DNA from: Eublepharis macularius
Taxonomy: Eukaryota; Chordata; Lepidosauria; Squamata; Eublepharidae
Direction: 5' to 3'
DNA: 64,000 bases
NCBI RefSeq assembly: GCF_028583425.1
Contig: NC_072791.1
Location: 195,400,311-195,464,310, forward strand
The position numbers and the translations under genes are program-made. Shown here piece by piece: positions 23,499 through 35,021 of this stretch. The notes beneath the pieces were generated by a model that saw nothing but the letters and a program-made list of their open reading frames with translations, did no database searches and was not told the DNA's origin. Numbering within the stretch: position 1 is the stretch's first letter; every line of letters begins with the position of its first letter.

Positions 23499-23552
23499 AT
23501 TTCTTGAATCAATTGCTGCATACATAATATCCATCCATCCTTTAAATGTAGC
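23499..23552 (-). CDS. SCN1A exon 22: domain III pore loop (selectivity lysine)
   Basis: 54 bases, exactly 18 codons as in mammals: ATFKGWMDIMYAAIDSRN. Acceptor TAATACAG, donor GTAAGTATAC. The K of FKGW is the lysine of the DEKA selectivity ring. MDIMYAA has the methionine found in tetrodotoxin-sensitive channels. Confidence 0.96.
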
Positions 23553-23599
23553 CTGTATTAGGAAAATATTTTGCATATAAAATTCTTAACTTTTGACAG

Positions 23600-25090
23600 C
23601 TCAATAATTCATATCAAGGTTCATACCAGAAACAGAAAGTAACAGCAAGAATATTACAGACAAACACATACATTTAATAAATGAACTGTTCAAATGAAAA
23701 GCTTTTCTTTTGATATCATCAAGACAATTTGGTAGTGGGATTGCAAAAGCTTTGCTGTAATGTGTGTAACGTGTGTATCGCTTAATGAACAAACTGCCCT
23801 TCACGCCTATGGAAAAAAAGCAAATGTCTGCACTTGGGACAACAAGCCAAGAAGTTGCTGTGTGTCTCCATGCATAATACAGAACTATTTTGCCACCTTC
23901 CCACAATCCTTACAGTATACCATTCTTTCCCATGTACTCACCCATCATAATGATGGGCATTTTGCTAAACAGGAGAGCATGTTCTTCCTTATATTTGCTG
24001 ACTGTATTGACCTGCATTTTCTGCCTTAGGAATGGGGCCTTTTAAAAACAGACATATGAAATTTCAGGTACAAAATATGCACCCCAGCTCTTATGTAATG
24101 TTCAGAATTTTTGGAAGAAAACAAAAATCATTGGCCCAGTCTTGAAAGCAGAAACAGCCCTCTTCCTACACCTTGGTAGACCTGCTACATCTGCCCAGAA
24201 GAGAAAAGGAAAAGTCCCTCTTGCCTACTGAATTGAGCCCTCAGGCTAGAAAAGATAGACAGGGTCCCTATATACCTTAGCATCTATTGATCTGGAACGG
24301 GGGGAGCATTTAAAAACCACACAGTTTACAAAAGTGAGCATTTGGAATAAAAATAAATATTAGAACTGATAAATGAAAGGGATTCTCAATGGCTAAGAAG
24401 ACTCCTGTTTTCTATGGCAAACCTGCTATCCAGCAGACATCTAAGCGGTTTTCTGCATGGGGCTTTCTCATCAGTTCTGGCCACATAGTGCTTTGGTTTA
24501 TGCCCTGATTTCCACGCACTTTTTTGCCTTTAGTTTTCATTTTTTTGTTCCCCTCCCCCACTTTTCAGTTCTTTTGAGATCACTTTTACCCCAATCTTTT
24601 TCTGGAAGCAAAGTCCACTTCTGCAGTACAGTTTCCTTATGCAAAGTAAACATGCATAGGTCTATCCTCAAATGAGACTTATTCTGCTTTCTTACCGTTG
24701 TCCTTCATTTGGCCTAGATGGTCCTATAGTCTCTACCAAAAGATCAGTAGGACATGAGTGCTTTTTAAAAAAGCACTGCAGAAGGCAATGGGACTTGTGT
24801 GAGAACTTAACTGCATGCATGAATTCTCCTGATTACAATGAGATTTCGGCACACCTAACAAGCTTGGTGTTGTGCCCCAAGGATCTAAACCACAGTCTAG
24901 TGTGATGGTTGTGTCAAAATAATTTCTTTGTCCTATCAAATTTCTGGAAGAAATGTGGTAAAGAGATAAGAAAAGGCATAACAGAGTATATGGAAAAGCA
25001 AGAAGTCTGATGTACCCAAAGCATTGGGAGCCCAAATATATAGCAGATGTTGTATAGTAAATTATTTAAGTTGCACACATGTTACCATGA
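23600..25090. other. SCN1A intron 21, no feature recognised
   Basis: No exon, no clear mobile element. Open frames of 70-100 codons on both strands show no family resemblance. Confidence 0.4.
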
Positions 25091-25098
25091 GTGTGTAT

Positions 25099-25442
25099 TA
25101 GAGGTGGGCACGAAGTGAAAAAAAAAATGAACCGCGCGGTTCGTGGTTTGTCATGTTTCACAAACCATGAACTGCCACAAACTTTGCCCAGTTCGTGAAC
25201 TGGTTTGTTTAGTTTGTGAAAACGTCACTTCCAGGGACGTTCCCAAGGTCAGTGGAAGTCCCTCCCCTCCATTGCCTAGGAAACAGATTGATCAGCTGTC
25301 TGCAGGCTGTCTGCAGTGACGAACCGAAAAGTTCATCACGGTTTGTGAGAAATGCGCTCTGACGAACCACCGGTTCGTGAACCACAAACTGACCTGGTTC
25401 GTGATGAATTTAGGTTTGTATCTTGATTCGTGCTCATCTCTA
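25099..25442. mobile_element. hAT-like element with TAGAGATGGGC ends, copy 1
   Basis: Left end TAGAGGTGGGCACGAAGTG, right end GATTCGTGCTCATCTCTA, inverted copies. Exact 8-bp target duplication GTGTGTAT at 25091-25098 and 25443-25450. 344 bases. Inner sequence is built of GGTTCGTG / CACGAACC-type inverted motifs. Relatives at 28138, 32917 and 35022 share only the ends and general plan. Confidence 0.85.
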
Positions 25443-25690
25443 GTGTGTATATATCCTGCCTGTATGCACGTTAATCTATTGTAAAATAGACCCAACGTGC
25501 TTTCAGTTTTAAAATCAAAGTGTAGACCAGTACCTAGATACACATGGAGTTTAAAACGTGGGGGGAGCCATGCACACATCGAATGTAATATAAGAATCAC
25601 TTAACACTCATACAAAGAAAAACCATGTGTCCCCTGATATGGATAGTAAATGGGCTAATGGTAATGGGTGTACAGGGCTTTACTACTGGT
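25443..25690. repeat. Unclassified GTAC-rich repeat, third copy
   Basis: AATGTAATATAAGAATCACTT, CATACAAAGAAAAACCATGTG and a terminal GTGTACAGGGCT match the copies at about 2615-2860 and 7905-8272. The hAT element 25099-25442 inserted at its left side. Confidence 0.4.
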
Positions 25691-26199
25691 AAGATGGTTT
25701 CTGGGGAAATAGTTATGTAGAAGCAGAAGAAACCTTCACTTCTATCAGTCAAAGAAGTTAGATACTGACAATTCCATACTGCTGTTAGGAGCTTGTTTAG
25801 GAGTTTGTTTCAGAAATTTTATCTTTAGTTATGCTGCTTAGATCAGCACACCCTATAAAATTAACCCAGGCTAATTTTTGATGCTGCTTAATTTGGTGGT
25901 GAAAAGCAGAGTGGGAAGAGAATACATTTCCCCCTAACAGCTGAAGTAACAGAGAAAAATAGCTCTTTATGGTTTGGTTAAACTCGCTTACAAAAAATGG
26001 GTCTATGACAACAAGCACGCATAGTTGGTCTTTAAGGTGCTGCTGGACCCAACTCTTACAGTTACTTGAGTATGTCTTACCAAATTTAATTCCTTCCCAG
26101 TAAACCCACATAGGCTCAGAATATAAGCAACAAAAATACTGAGCTCACTTTTAATGATATGCTCAATAAAGTATTAGTATGTAAAAAGGATTCACTTAC

Positions 26200-26481
26200 T
26201 ACTTGCAGTAAAGAAAGATACCCAAATCCTACATTATCAAAGTTAACTTTCACGTTTTTCCATCGGGCCGTTTCATTTCTTTCTATAAGTTCTTCACACT
26301 GACTCATATTGTTGACTTGATCAAGAGTGAACCTTTCATCATTTGTGGTATTAACACAGTAGTAGAACTTGCCAGCAAACAGATTTACGCCCATGATGCT
26401 GAAAATTAGCCAGAATATAAGACAAACGAGAAGCACGTTCATGATGGATGGAATTGCTCCTAAAAGGGCATTCACAACCAC
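26200..26481 (-). CDS. SCN1A exon 21: domain III S4-S5 linker, S5 and extracellular loop
   Basis: 282 bases, as in mammals. Acceptor GTGTACTAG, donor GTAAGTG. Starts [20 protein letters not shown] (S4-S5 and S5), then [21 protein letters not shown]. The loop is [31 protein letters not shown], and the exon ends [10 protein letters not shown] before the pore. The loop between the N-glycosylation-type NTT and NET sites is the most changed part relative to human. Confidence 0.97.
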
Positions 26482-27100
26482 CTAGTACACAAATATAGGA
26501 GGGAAAAAAGACAGCATAAGAATACTAAGAACAGTAATGTGATTGTTCTGTTGCATCAATGCATACTTATTCTAAATTTGTTAATCACAATTTTGATTGC
26601 AACAGAGTCACTGTATTTTACATTTTTTTAAGACTTGCACATACTCAAACATGACAACAAAGATGGGGGGTGGGGAGAACCAAAAAGAGCTAAAGAAAAA
26701 CCAAACCACAAAAAAGAAGAAAAAACAAAACAAAACCTGATAACAGTGACATGAAGGCTGTTGATCTCTGTAAGAAAAGAGACACACATTAAATACTAGT
26801 ACGGAAAATCAAAATATAAAAATGAAATAAATTGTTCCTTATAAAGTAAAATGATTTGCATCTTTTCTTTAAAGCTACCAACACAAATATCACACATTTC
26901 ATTAATAGATTTAGAGTCAAAAATTAGTACGGTTTGAGTACTACATGTAATCATGCATTATTATTACAAAGATTAATTTCTTTGCATAAGGAAGCCAGAC
27001 AGTTTTGCAATATGTGCTTATCTGAATAATCACATAGTTTATTTCAAGCTCCAGTCATTCTTAAGTAAATTGATTTACTTTCATTTAAACATTTTGTTAA
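26482..27100. other. SCN1A intron 20, distal end, A/T-rich
   Basis: A-rich stretch at 26670-26740 and no recognisable element. Part of an intron of 18,192 bases between exons 20 and 21. Confidence 0.4.
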
Positions 27101-27104
27101 AAAA

Positions 27105-27305
27105 ATTAATACACGCGCTTATATACCGCTCTTCTAGACAGATTAGTGCCTCACCCAGAGCGGTGAACAAATTAGTGTTATTATTATCCCCACAATACAG
27201 CTGGAGAGCTGAGGCTGAGAGGAGTGGCTTACCCAAGGCCACCTACTGAGCTCATGGCAGTAGTGGGATTTGAACCAGTAGAGTGCTGATTCACAGCCAA
27301 AGGTT
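27105..27305 (-). repeat. MIR-like SINE fragment
   Basis: Minus-strand reading has the tRNA/CORE plan: GTTCAAATCCCACTACTGCC, GGCCTTGGGTAAGCCACTCC, then TTGTTCACCGCTCTGGGTGA and ATATAAGCGCG. Diverged. Confidence 0.6.
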
Positions 27306-28129
27306 CAAAAACACTTAAACACAAAATATTACTGGATGATTTCAATAAATCAAAATGTCACCCTAATTTTTAAACTATGACAATTCTTTTGGAAATTTAT
27401 TGAAGAAGGCTTAGCAAGGAAGAAATCTTATCAAGAAAGTTTCTGCCCTGGAATTTCTGCAGTGTTTAACAGAGTGAAGTTTGGCAGGAAGATTTTAAGT
27501 ATGGAACTTGATTTTCAGTATGAAATTACTTCTGATCCAACACGGTATGCACCAAGTGTCCAGAACCTTTTCAAAAACATTAAAACCTGCTGATCAACAG
27601 TTCGACAGGGAAGGATGAAGAACAGCATGTCTACCCATTCCTGAAAGATAAATCTGAGTGCAGTAGCTGTGTTATAGGGCAATCCTTCGGATGCTGTGGA
27701 CTTGAGTAAGATTCTGAAAGTAGACTTGTTTAGGATTGTTCTCTATGGGCCAAACTAGATGGGACTGTAATCCAGAGTTGCCCTTGGGATGCACCTCCGT
27801 TTTGTAGAGCGAGTTTCCACCAGGGAAATCCTTTTAACGGTGGTGCAGAGGCCCAATTCTGGTTGGGACAACCGTGATGTGCAGGAAGGCGGGGACTCCT
27901 GCCCTTTGGTTGCATCACTGATCAATATCAGCTCATCAGTTTCCTCCTTCTGCAGCAGCACCAGCTGCACTGGGTTTGCCAGTGTTCACTGGTAGCACTG
28001 CTGGCTGGGTCTAAACTGAGTGGTCCCCCTGCAGTGCTGCTCAGGTGCAACTCAGCATAGCCTATTCCCAGATCATTTAAACTTCCTAATCTATACCTGA
28101 GTATGCACTTTGCACAAATGCTTTCCCAG
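27306..28129. other. SCN1A intron 20, unassigned
   Basis: The stretch 27745-28080 (starting GGGCCAAACTAGATGGGACT) has transposon-like wording but I found no paired ends. No exon recognised. Confidence 0.35.
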
Positions 28130-28137
28130 GTCTAGAC

Positions 28138-29124
28138 TAGAGGTGGGCACGATCCAAAAAAAATTAATGATCAAGCTGATCGTGGATCGGCGCTGGCAAC
28201 GATCCCAAATTAACGATTCACACCGAGCATCTCCCGTTCCCGGTCCATGGATCGTGGAGGCCAAAGCAGGGTGCGCTGGTATTCCCAGCTATGTGGGAAG
28301 GTGGGTGGTGGCGGCCGCTGGGCGCCTGCAAACACTCCCGCTCAGCTCCTCTGAGTCCTCTATTTACTAAGTATTACCCTTCTAGTCATGAAAAAGCTAA
28401 ATCATTTGTACCACCTGTCTAGTTAGAGTTCCACCAGCTGAGAGTTTAAAGGCTGTATTTTCTTTTGCACACTTTCTCCCCCTTCTCTTTCTCAACTGCT
28501 TGCAAAAGGGATGCAGTCCGCTGGGCTGAGAAGCCAGGAGGAGAGAGAGATCTCTTTTCAGTGTTAACTCTTTCAAGCACTGAATGAACTCAGGAGGAGA
28601 GGAGTGCAAAACAGCTTCAGATGATAGCCGCTCTCAAAGCCAGGGGTTTTTGTTTTCTCTCTCTCTTAACCCCTTCCTCTCCCAATCACTCTGCTTATAT
28701 TTTTCTCAGGAAGCCACCTTTTCACTCACAACTGTTTGCTTTTCCTTCCTAGGGGAAATATTATAAAGTTTCTTGCCTTAAATTTCTTTTGCTAAAAAGT
28801 TAACCTCAAGCTGCAATATGAAACCTCCGTGTGCAGCATGAAACCTCCGTGCTGCCGTATGAAACCTCCATGTGCAGCATGAAACCTCCGTGACAGAAGG
28901 AGGGCAAACAGAGCTCAGGCATTCCCCTGACTCCGTTGCCAGGGGAATAGATTGCTGGTGCCTGAGTGTCTGGCTTCCCGATCCTATCACGATTGCCCCG
29001 GTCCAGCCCCCTCCCGACTGCTGGATCGTTCACCGTGGACGACGACGATCCACCGGGTCATGATCACGCGATTGCCATTATCGTGGGTTTTTTTCTATCG
29101 TAATGCGGATCGTGCTCATCTCTA
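28138..29124. mobile_element. hAT-like element with TAGAGATGGGC ends, copy 2 (987 bp)
   Basis: Ends TAGAGGTGGGCACGATCC and GGATCGTGCTCATCTCTA are inverted copies. Exact 8-bp target duplication GTCTAGAC at 28130-28137 and 29125-29132. Close relative, in opposite orientation, of 35022-35928: both have GATCAAGCTGATCG(T)GG, CTATGTGGGAAGGTGGGTGG and GCATTCCCCTG blocks. An internal tandem run of GCATGAAACCTCCGTG units lies at 28815-28895. No transposase recognised. Confidence 0.85.
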
Positions 29125-29329
29125 GTCTAGACTACTGGAGCTGGATTAGGACACGGGAGCCTTTTTTTGGTGGATAAGTTCATAGATTCTAAGCTCTCTC
29201 GGAGAAAATATTCCATAATTAATGTATTGTTGACCCATATTATTCTTACACCAATACTGTGTGAAATATAGGTTAGGTTTAGAGAGAGCAACTTCTCAAA
29301 GCCATGTGAGTATGTAGTTGCAACAGAAC

Positions 29330-29620
29330 AAAATTTGAATCCCGTAGCGCCATAAAGACCAACAAAATTTTTCAGAGTATAAACATTTGTGAGTTAATGT
29401 TCATTTCATTGGGTACAAAAAAGCATGAAGATCCGTTAGCCTGTATATTCAGGTCAGGAGGTGGGAGAAGCGTTATAAATAAGGGCCAGCTGGAGTCCCT
29501 ATTAAGCCCAAGGTTACAAGGGACCTCCTTCTCCAGGGCTTATAAAGACATAGGATTCTTATCTCATTATAGATACTAATTTTCAGCATTCTCCACCTCT
29601 ACGCATACTTCCTTGATTTC
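29330..29620 (+). mobile_element. Penelope-like element 3' fragment
   Basis: GACATAGGATTCTTATCTCA near 29546-29566 and following bases match 34725-34745 in the larger Penelope-like copy. Its left edge (GTAGCGCCATAAAGACCAAC, ACAAAATTTTTCAGAGTATA) is the complement of the usual tail block. Confidence 0.5.
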
Positions 29621-30365
29621 ATTAAGCTGATTATTTTGCTTTGCACCTCAACGCCACGGAGAGAGGGGGACTGGGGGACAAAATTCCTGTGGGCCTCTCA
29701 GCTGTTAAGGGCCCCGTCAACTGGATTAATCAAGCACTGCGCAAATGTATTTCATCTTTTAATTATTTTTGGTGCAGTTCTGCCTGAAACCTCTAAAGGG
29801 CATAGGGAATGCTAGCTTCCTGGTAGTGTTTTTGTTGCCTTTTTTTGGCAGCTGTTTTTTTTTTTAAAAGAAAGCTTTCCATGGCTACAACAAGGGAGAG
29901 GCAAAAATGGGTCTATCAACCAACCTGTTATGCCTTAATTTCTCTCCCCGCCTCTATCTAATTCTCCTTGAGTTTATCTCTTCCATTACTGGGGAGTTAA
30001 AACCTATTTAACTGCAGAAAAAAGCATATTATGTTCAGAAAGGGTATGTGTTTGTCAAGTTAATATGTCCGAAGAATCTATCAAATTAGCAAAATGGTGA
30101 CCCCCCCCCTTCTGCTCATCTCTTGTCTACCCCATGGCTGGGGGTCACTATTGAGTTAGCTGCAACTCAATACTACATTTTTCTTCTTTGAGGGGGGCAG
30201 ATGGAATTTTTGTTTGGGGGTCTATGGCAACCCTGTTTGCATCTTACCTCCATGGGCCTTTCTTTGTAACATCCCACCCATTGGTCTGGCCTGTATACAA
30301 GGGCTGGTGGATCACTTTTATTTGTATCTGACAAACTGAGCTTTTACTCACAATAGTGCTTGCCT
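29621..30365. other. SCN1A intron 20, unassigned
   Basis: No exon or clear element. Homopolymer runs (T at about 29850, C at about 30102). Confidence 0.35.
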
Positions 30366-30369
30366 TGGA

Positions 30370-30680
30370 ATATTTTGTTGGTCTTTAAGGTGCTACTGGA
30401 TCTGAGTTTTTTTCAGGCACAAGGCAGTCATCGTGGTCTGTCCTCTTCAGAGCCTGTGTGGGGTAGTGGCTTCAGTACTGAGTGAGGATTTGAGAAACTC
30501 AGGATGAATCCCCATTCAGCCATGGAAGTTCATTGTATGGCCTTGGGCCAATCACTCTATCTCAGCCAAACCTACCTCACAGAGTTGTTATGTGTATAAA
30601 ATGGAAGAGAGATAAACAGTGTAAGTAGCTTCGAGTCTGCATTGGGGGGGAAAGGATATAAATACCCAAATAAATAAAAT
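30370..30680 (+). repeat. Penelope-tail fragment followed by a tRNA-derived SINE
   Basis: GTTGGTCTTTAAGGTGCTACTGG at 30379-30400 is the tail block. From about 30450 a SINE follows: GTGTGGGGTAGTGGCTTCAG, GATGAATCCCCATTCAGCCATGG, GGCCTTGGGCCAATCACTC, CCTCACAGAG, ending in AAATACCCAAATAAATAAAAT. Confidence 0.55.
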
Positions 30681-30763
30681 GAATTCCCTCAGCTGTTTCC
30701 CGAGATTCTCTCCAAAGCTGAGATTGGTAGGTTGGGGAGCCATCTTGGATAAATACCATGTGG

Positions 30764-31506
30764 CAGGACATTTTTTCTGCCAGAACACTCCAGAACAGGC
30801 CCCAAACGGCCAGGATCAGGCCTCTGCTGGGCAGGAGAACATTCCCCCGCCCAGCGGCAGCCTGATCCTGTCCGTTTCGGGCCCAATCCTGGACATTTCT
30901 GGGTCAAAACAGGCCTGAAATGGCCAGAAGCAGGCACGAAATGGCCAGGATTGGGCTGCTGCCAGGCCGTTTTGGGCCCGAATTGGTCCCAAAATGGCTG
31001 AAAGGGCCCAAAATGGCCAAAATAGGCTCCAAACAGCCAGGATTGAGTTGAAACATTCAGGATCAGGCCACTGCCGGATGGGGGAACACTCCCTCGCATA
31101 GCAGGGCCCCAATCCTGGCCATTTCAGGCCCAAATTGGAACCAAACAGGCCCAAAATAGCCAAAATGGGCCTAAAATGGCCAGGATCAGGCCACTTCCAG
31201 GTGGTGGAACATTCCCCCACACGGCAGCGTCCTGATCCTGGCCACTTCAGGCCCAAATAGGGCCAAAACGGGTCGAGAATGGCCAAGACAGGCGCAAAAT
31301 GGCCAGGATCGGGCCCGAATTGGCCTGGAGCAGGGAGGAAAGTGGATTCCAATCACGGGAGTGCTCCCGGGGGTGGTCACACCCTGAGTGATGACATCAC
31401 TTCCTGGATGTGATGTCATCGCGCAGTCCCGGAAGCGTGTGCGCTTTGCCCATGCGCACACTGTACCTCTGGGTTCTACCACCTCTTTTCTCAGAAAAAA
31501 GCCTTG
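30764..31506. mobile_element. hAT-like element with internal minisatellite (743 bp)
   Basis: Left end CAGGACATTTTTTCTGCCAG, right end CTCAGAAAAAAGCCTTG, similar to the CAGGGCTTTTTTTC group. Exact 8-bp target duplication CCATGTGG at 30756-30763 and 31507-31514. The interior is built of repeated words GGCCAGGATC(A/G)GGCC and three GGAACA(T/C)TCCC(C/T)C blocks near 30837, 31083 and 31205. No transposase. Right part contains TGATGACATCACTTCCTGG. It lies in SCN1A intron 20. Confidence 0.85.
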
Positions 31507-31790
31507 CCATGTGGCATGGGCCTTTCCCTCTTTCCTGCATGCACAGGAAATCAGAACATATGAATTACTGTCCATTTTTCCTGGTATCAGAAAATAACCT
31601 GAAAGTGTAATACCATTTTAACTTTTCTCACTGTGACAGGTAGTGAATGTACACATACTCCAGGTCGGTCAATCAAAAGAGCATTCTAGATCAAGCCAAT
31701 AGGAGCTGTATACAGGGAAAGGCTAAGATCTGACAGGGAAGGTTAAGCCAGTCAGAAGTTGGTTTTTTTGAGGACTGAGAATGGGTAGTC

Positions 31791-32072
31791 CAGTGGTTCC
31801 CAAAGTGGGCAGTGCTGCCCTCTGGGGGCAGTGGGATTAGAAAGGGGGCAGTAAGAGGCAAGGGAGTGGGGTGGGGTGGGCTCTGGACATGGGGCACTCC
31901 GAGCATGTTGTTCACTAATTTATGACAGAGCAGGATAGAGCCTAGAGTGAAACACCTTCCTTGCTTCAGGTTTCTGCCTCTGCATGGTGCTGAAATCTGG
32001 TGGAAACTACCAGTATTTTTAGTAAACATCAGTGCTCTCGTCAGACCAGTACACCATGTTTTGAGAAACCGT
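31791..32072. mobile_element. hAT-Charlie-like non-autonomous fragment
   Basis: Begins CAGTGGTTCCCAAAGTGGGC, a classic hAT-Charlie end; the right side ends near TGTTTTGAGAAACCG, its rough complement. No target duplication could be matched. Confidence 0.5.
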
Positions 32073-32089
32073 TGTTGTTGTTATTATCT

Positions 32090-32550
32090 TCCTTAATAAT
32101 TATATTCCTTCCTGAATAATGTTTGGTTTTGTTATTCCAAAAATGTCATCAATAAATTGCAAGTACAGGAGGGGTGTTAGCGGGTATTCCAAGTCAACCA
32201 TGAAAATATTGGCATATTGTGGTGCCACGCAAGTGCCTATGGAGCATCAAACCTGAAGTTGTTGTGGGTGAGGACAAACTGGCAGAACTTGGTAGTGAGG
32301 TCAGCTGTGGTAGTATTAGAGATGGTGTTCCTAATGGCTTGTATTCCATCTTTGTGGGGAATGTTGGCTTATAGTTGGTGGCCTAAACAGTGTTACTTGG
32401 AAGATTGTCAACGGATTGCATTTTTCTCAGGAAGTTTGTGGTATCTTGCACATAACTGGGGGCATTGATGGCATAGGGGCTGAGAATGCAGTCCATGGAT
32501 CCAGACACCCCAACAGTGATTGTGCCTATGCCCAAGACAATAGGACATCC
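32090..32550 (-). mobile_element. Penelope-like reverse transcriptase fragment, minus strand
   Basis: Minus-strand reading gives NIPHKDGIQAIRNTISNTTT and LTTKFCQFVLTHNNFRFD. Further on, LLYLQFIDDIF matches the FxDDIF catalytic region also found in the plus-strand copy to the right. It is broken and lies head-to-head with the copy at 32575-34960. Confidence 0.55.
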
Positions 32551-32574
32551 TGTTGAGTCCTAGGAGGGACTCAA

Positions 32575-34960
32575 ATCCTGCTGTTTCTACTGCAGACCAA
32601 CATGGCTACCTACCTGAAACTATCTTCATGGAAAGTACCACATTCAGCCACATGGAGTGGAAATCTATCTCTAGTGAAGATTTATTTCTCCATACCAACA
32701 GAAGGACAGCCATGGACACTTGAATTGCACCACAGTATGCCAACACTTTAATGGCTGGCTTTAGAACACCACTTTTTCAGCTCACACCCACTAACACCCA
32801 TCCTGTTCTTGAGATTTACTGATGACATTTTTTATCATCTCGACACATGGGAAATCATCAACCTGACCATGAATCAATCCACATAGGAAGTATATTTTCT
32901 AGAAACCATTGTACATTAGAGATGGGCACAAAATGAACTACGGAACAAAATTCCATACAGAACAGCCAGTTCGTGGCCAAAGAACCACGTGTTCCGTGGG
33001 ACCACGTTTTTCTGAACCAAATGAACTTTTCTTACCGTTCCGTTGCCAGTTTGGACACTTTTGGTGCCAAACACTCCCTTGTCCAGGCAATGGTGGCAGT
33101 CTTTAGCTTGCCCCCAATCTGAGGCCTCCAGGCTTGATTGGCAGCTGTCCCTGCCAACTAGAGAGCCCCCCTTCTGGCCTATCCAGCCAGGAAAAGGGGG
33201 AGGAGGGTTAGAATCTCCAATGCAACTGAGGAGATGGGCCTTCATCACCATGATAACACCAATCTCTTCCTTCCAAAACCATGTTAGGCAGGTTTTTCTG
33301 CCAACCAGAGTGCTCCAGTGTTGTTCAATCTTGGCTTTTTCCATAAATAGGGAAGGCGTGTGATTCCTGGTTTCAGTTTCTCCAGAGTAGGAGAGGTTGA
33401 GGACGGAGAGTTTGCTGGCTGCAGTGTTGGGAACTTGGGAGGGATCTTTGGCCTGCACTTGTGGCTGCTGGAAAAGGGGCTGAAAAGCTTCTTTTCTTTT
33501 CTCTTGCTGCCTTTCTTACTGGGGATTGGGGAGGTGTTTGGGAAAAGGGTGCTTTTTTCCTCCCCCCCCATCCTAGTCTCAGCTTCCCCCCTCCTCCAGC
33601 CTAGTTTTAGGCCTTTGAGTACAACCGTGGTCAACCTTTGGGGCTCTATAACTCAGAGATCCGTATCGCAATCTTCATGAAACTTGGAGGATGGCTGGAG
33701 GAGAGCCTATTGAAAACTCCCTGCGAGTCTGGGCTCTCTGAGCATGAAGGGGGCCATCCTGGCCACACCCAAACCAGTTCGGAAATTGGGTGAGTTCGTT
33801 AAGTTCATGTTCCGTGGAAATTGACGAACTGAGCGGTTCGGTTTTTTTCATTCCATGCCCATCTCTATTGTACATATATATGATGGCAGCTTTAGAACCA
33901 ACTTATGCAGCAAACATATACACACCATCATAAGCACACCAAACAATCCATTGTCCACAGCCAAGCTCTGTGTTATAGCCATATCTGTTCTAATTCCTTT
34001 GACAGAGATTCTCAGCTGCGGGATCTACAATATATATTTTTGGAATTATAGTAGCTACCTGATGTAGTAAGGAAACAGGCTGACAAAGCCAAAATAACAC
34101 CAAGGGATAACCTGCTACAAGATAAGCCCGAATGAAACAACAACAGAACCCCACTGGTCGTCAGATTCAGCTCTCAGCTCAAACCAGTTCAGCACATTAC
34201 TAATGACTTGCAACCTATGCTGGACAATAATACTCTTCTCTCACAAACATTGGGAGACAAACCTTTTCTTACTCACAGACAGCACTCTAATCTTAAACAA
34301 CTTCTTACTCACTATAATATACTTCCTAACATGGACATGGACTCTGGGACCAGGGCCTACAATAAGTCAAGGTGCCAACAAGGTCCTCATATTCATTCCA
34401 ACTGCGCATTCACTGGAACTAACAAGTTCAACACCAGTTATACTATCTAAGGTTCGTTCACTTGTTTATCTTCCAGTGTTATATATGCAATCAAGTATCA
34501 GCAATGCCCTTCCCCTCTCTACATTGGACAAACAGGTCACCTCCTATGCAAAAGAATAAATGGACATAAACCTGACATTAAAAATCACAATACCCCCCCC
34601 AAACAGCAAGAGAACATTTTAATCTCCCAGGACATTCCATTGCTGACTTCAAGAGGACATTATAATGTGTTATTGCTGAACCTGAGTTCATTTACAAGTT
34701 CAGAACAATGGGGCTAAAGAGAGACATAGGATTCTTATCTCACTACAGATTCTAATTTCTGCTATAATCAAGCCACACTGTACTTTTACATCCTGACCTC
34801 TTCTTTGCTTCACCCCTTCAACACCCTGACTGGCATATAAAGGCTCCGAGATCTTTACTCCTCCCTGTATCTGAAGAAAGGAGCTTTGAATCTCAAAAAC
34901 TTATACCCTGAAAATCTTGTTGGTGACTAAGGTGCCACTGGATTCAAATCTGCAGCACTT
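32575..34960 (+). mobile_element. Penelope-like (Neptune-type) element, broken, split by a hAT element
   Basis: Plus-strand pieces: LRFTDDIFYHLD (reverse transcriptase catalytic motif) at about 32810-32850, then EVYFLET, the hAT insert, and resumption with IVHIYDGSFRTNLCSKHI. Further right, LTHYNILPNMD and sequence around 34380-34620 resembles the GIY-YIG endonuclease part of the family. It ends with the tail block GAATCTCAAAAACTTATACC / CTGAAAATCTTGTTGGTG / GGTGCCACTGGATTCAAATC. Many breaks; old. The head at 32580-32640 also carries a terminal-repeat piece (CAGACCAACATGGCTACC). Confidence 0.6.
32917..33867. mobile_element. hAT-like element with TAGAGATGGGC ends, copy 3 (951 bp), nested
   Basis: Ends TAGAGATGGGCACAAAATG and CATTCCATGCCCATCTCTA. 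Exact 8-bp target duplication TTGTACAT at 32909-32916 and 33868-33875. It splits a Penelope-like element between the codons for ...YFLET and VHIYDG, so it is younger than that element. A 180-codon open frame inside (minus strand) has no transposase resemblance that I can see. Confidence 0.87.
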
Positions 34961-35021
34961 CTATTGCCGCTTTGGTGGGGCAAGTGAGTGGAAAGTGGTG
35001 GTTGACAACCAGATGCAGCAC

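Noticed and set aside
32916-33680. Open frames of 106-180 codons inside the hAT-like element at 32917-33867
   Set aside because: No transposase motifs, and the element is too short for a hAT transposase; composition follows the inverted repeats.
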